DNA of 64,000 nt, from positions 117,346-181,345 of the forward strand of contig DATMTS010000106.1 of the NCBI GenBank assembly GCA_035564555.1. The letters are read 5' to 3'. Shown one piece after another: positions 62,880 to 64,000 of the stretch. Source of the stretch: DATMTS01 sp035564555. GTDB lineage: Bacteria; Actinomycetota; Actinomycetes; Actinomycetales; Microbacteriaceae. Under the pieces are notes generated by a model. The model saw only the letters and a program-made list of their open reading frames with translations. It did no database searches and was not told the origin of the DNA. Numbering within the stretch: the stretch's first letter is position 1; each line of letters starts with the position of its first letter. The position numbers and the translations under genes are program-made.

Positions 62880-63889
62880 GCCTTGCTCCTTCCCAAGGAC
62901 TGCCCGAGGATGCCGCTCGGCCGCACCAGCAGCACGAGCACGAGCACGATGAACGAGATGACGTCGGTCCACTGCGCGTCGCCGAGCAGCAACTGGCCGT
63001 AGTTGCCGATCAGGCCGAGCAGCAGGCCGCCGAGCAGCGCGCCGCGCACGTTGCCGATGCCGCCGAGCACGGCTGCCGCGAACGCCTTGATGCCGAGAAT
63101 GAACCCGCCGTTGTAGATGACGCCGCTGGGCACCTTCATCACGTAGAACAGCGCCGCAGCGCCGGCGAGGATGCCGCCGATGATGAACGTGGTCACGATG
63201 ATGCGATCGCGGTTGACGCCCATCAGGGTCGCCGTGTCGGGGTCCTGCGCCACGGCGCGGATGCCGCGCCCGGTGCGCGAGCGTCGAATGAACTGGTCGG
63301 TGATGATCATCAGCACGATCGCGGCGATCACGATCGTGATCTGCTGACTGTCGACGATGGTGCCGAAAACGTCGAACACCGGGCTCGGGATGAACATCGT
63401 CACCGCCGGCTCGGCCGTCGCTCCGAAGAAGATGTAGTACAGGTACTGGATCGAGAACGACGCGCCGATCGCTGTGATCAGGAACACCAGTCGCGGTGCG
63501 TTGCGCCGGCGGAGCGGACGGTACGCGACCCGTTCCAGGATGAACGCGATCGCGGCGGAGGCGACCATGCCGGCCACCAGCGCGAGTATCAGATTGAGGA
63601 TGATCGCCCCGATGCTCAGGTTCGGAGCGGAGGGCCCGAAGCCGAGCCAGCTCAGCGTGAAGAACACCGCGTAACACCCGGTGATGAACACCTCGGAGTG
63701 CGCGAAGTTGATCAGGTTGAGCACGCCGTAGACGAGCGTGTAGCCCAGCGCGACGAGCGCATAGATGGCGCCGAAGGTGAGTCCGTCGAACGTCGCAGGC
63801 CAGAAGTTCTGCAGAAAGCTCGTTAAGTCGAAGTTGATCCAGTTGTTGTCGAGCGGTGCCGCTGAGGTCAGCAGGAGTGTTGCAAGCAT
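62876..63889 (-). CDS. livH: Branched-chain amino acid ABC transporter permease
   Basis: A 337-residue permease. GLTFGAIYALVALGYTLVYGVLNLINFAHSEVFITGCY is the LivH signature and GRGIRAVAQDPDTATLMGVNRDRIIVTTFIIGG the loop that contacts the ATPase. It is the first gene of the livHMGF unit. The substrate-binding protein gene (livJ) is not in the window; a hairpin 69 bases upstream suggests its end is just beyond the right edge. Confidence 0.93.
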   Translation of the reverse strand: MLATLLLTSAAPLDNNWINFDLTSFLQNFWPATFDGLTFGAIYALVALGYTLVYGVLNLINFAHSEVFITGCYAVFFTLSWLGFGPSAPNLSIGAIILNLILALVAGMVASAAIAFILERVAYRPLRRRNAPRLVFLITAIGASFSIQYLYYIFFGATAEPAVTMFIPSPVFDVFGTIVDSQQITIVIAAIVLMIITDQFIRRSRTGRGIRAVAQDPDTATLMGVNRDRIIVTTFIIGGILAGAAALFYVMKVPSGVIYNGGFILGIKAFAAAVLGGIGNVRGALLGGLLLGLIGNYGQLLLGDAQWTDVISFIVLVLVLLVRPSGILGQSLGRSKA

Positions 63890-63957
63890 GTGGTGGTCAT
63901 CCGATGCCGGTTATCGCCCGACATCGTCGTCGGGTTCGCCATAAGGGTAAGCGAAGA

Positions 63958-63993
63958 ACCGCGTCGCGGGGCATTGCCGCCCCGCGACGCGGT
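63958..63993 (-). terminator. Perfect 15-bp hairpin upstream of livH
   Basis: ACCGCGTCGCGGGGC (63958-63972) pairs perfectly with 63979-63993 around a six-base loop. Read on the minus strand it is followed by TTCTTCGCTT. It probably terminates, or attenuates, a gene lying beyond the right edge, which livJ would fit. Confidence 0.7.
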
Positions 63994-64000
63994 CATTCTC

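Overview
The window reads as chromosomal sequence from a high-GC Gram-positive actinobacterium, most likely a member of the Microbacteriaceae. That placement is an inference. It rests on very GC-rich codon use, many four-base ATGA/GTGA gene overlaps, the coproporphyrin-dependent heme pathway (hemQ plus a soluble-type ferrochelatase), a single-chain glycyl-tRNA synthetase, and striking abundance of the hexamer GGATGC/GCATCC. No rRNA, tRNA, prophage, insertion sequence or CRISPR array was found. About 60 protein genes fill the window, and only one stretch longer than 300 bases (3617-3926) has no gene.

Region by region. 1-12.5 kb: arginine and proline catabolism (partial rocD, ddaH, a divergent Lrp-type regulator, bifunctional putA) mixed with single genes: a hydrolase, a GntR regulator, an aldo/keto reductase, a methyltransferase, a siderophore-interacting flavoprotein, an AlkA-like DNA glycosylase, an FAD oxidoreductase and a thioesterase. 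12.6-17.2 kb: a co-directional acyl-CoA/propionate set (prpC, prpD, an SDR, an enoyl-CoA hydratase) with no prpB. 17.3-29.2 kb: mostly housekeeping genes (Raf-inhibitor-like protein, Na+/H+ antiporter, aldose epimerase, LssY_C membrane protein, PEP-mutase-family enzyme, SDR, panD, a drug-type ABC pair, a HhH-PHP protein, DUF1304, an FAD monooxygenase).

29.3-38.1 kb: two adjacent sugar ABC importers. The first is ROK regulator, XylF-like binding lipoprotein, half-size ATPase and permease. The second is MmsA/GguA-type double ATPase, permease and ChvE-like lipoprotein. The second has a 29-bp near-perfect operator-like palindrome in front and a strong hairpin terminator behind.

38.2-54.5 kb: heme biosynthesis. 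On the minus strand run hemE-hemY, then three small membrane proteins, then hemQ-hemH-hemC-hemD, a 241-bp gap, then hemB-hemL. On the plus strand lies hemA, separated from hemE by an SDR, a GH15 enzyme and a type II NADH dehydrogenase. Together these genes take glutamyl-tRNA to heme through coproporphyrin III.

54.5-64 kb: a GNAT acetyltransferase, glyS, a DUF4232 protein, an NAD-dependent epimerase, an AbiEi-DUF559 protein, and livFGMH for branched-chain amino acid uptake. The partner livJ is presumably just past the right edge.

The most unusual structure is a family of three related fold-back repeats of about 75-81 bp (40725-40803, 58671-58751, 59812-59886). Two of them bracket the AbiEi-DUF559 gene, and the third sits in the only loose junction of the hemQ-to-hemL run of overlapping heme genes.
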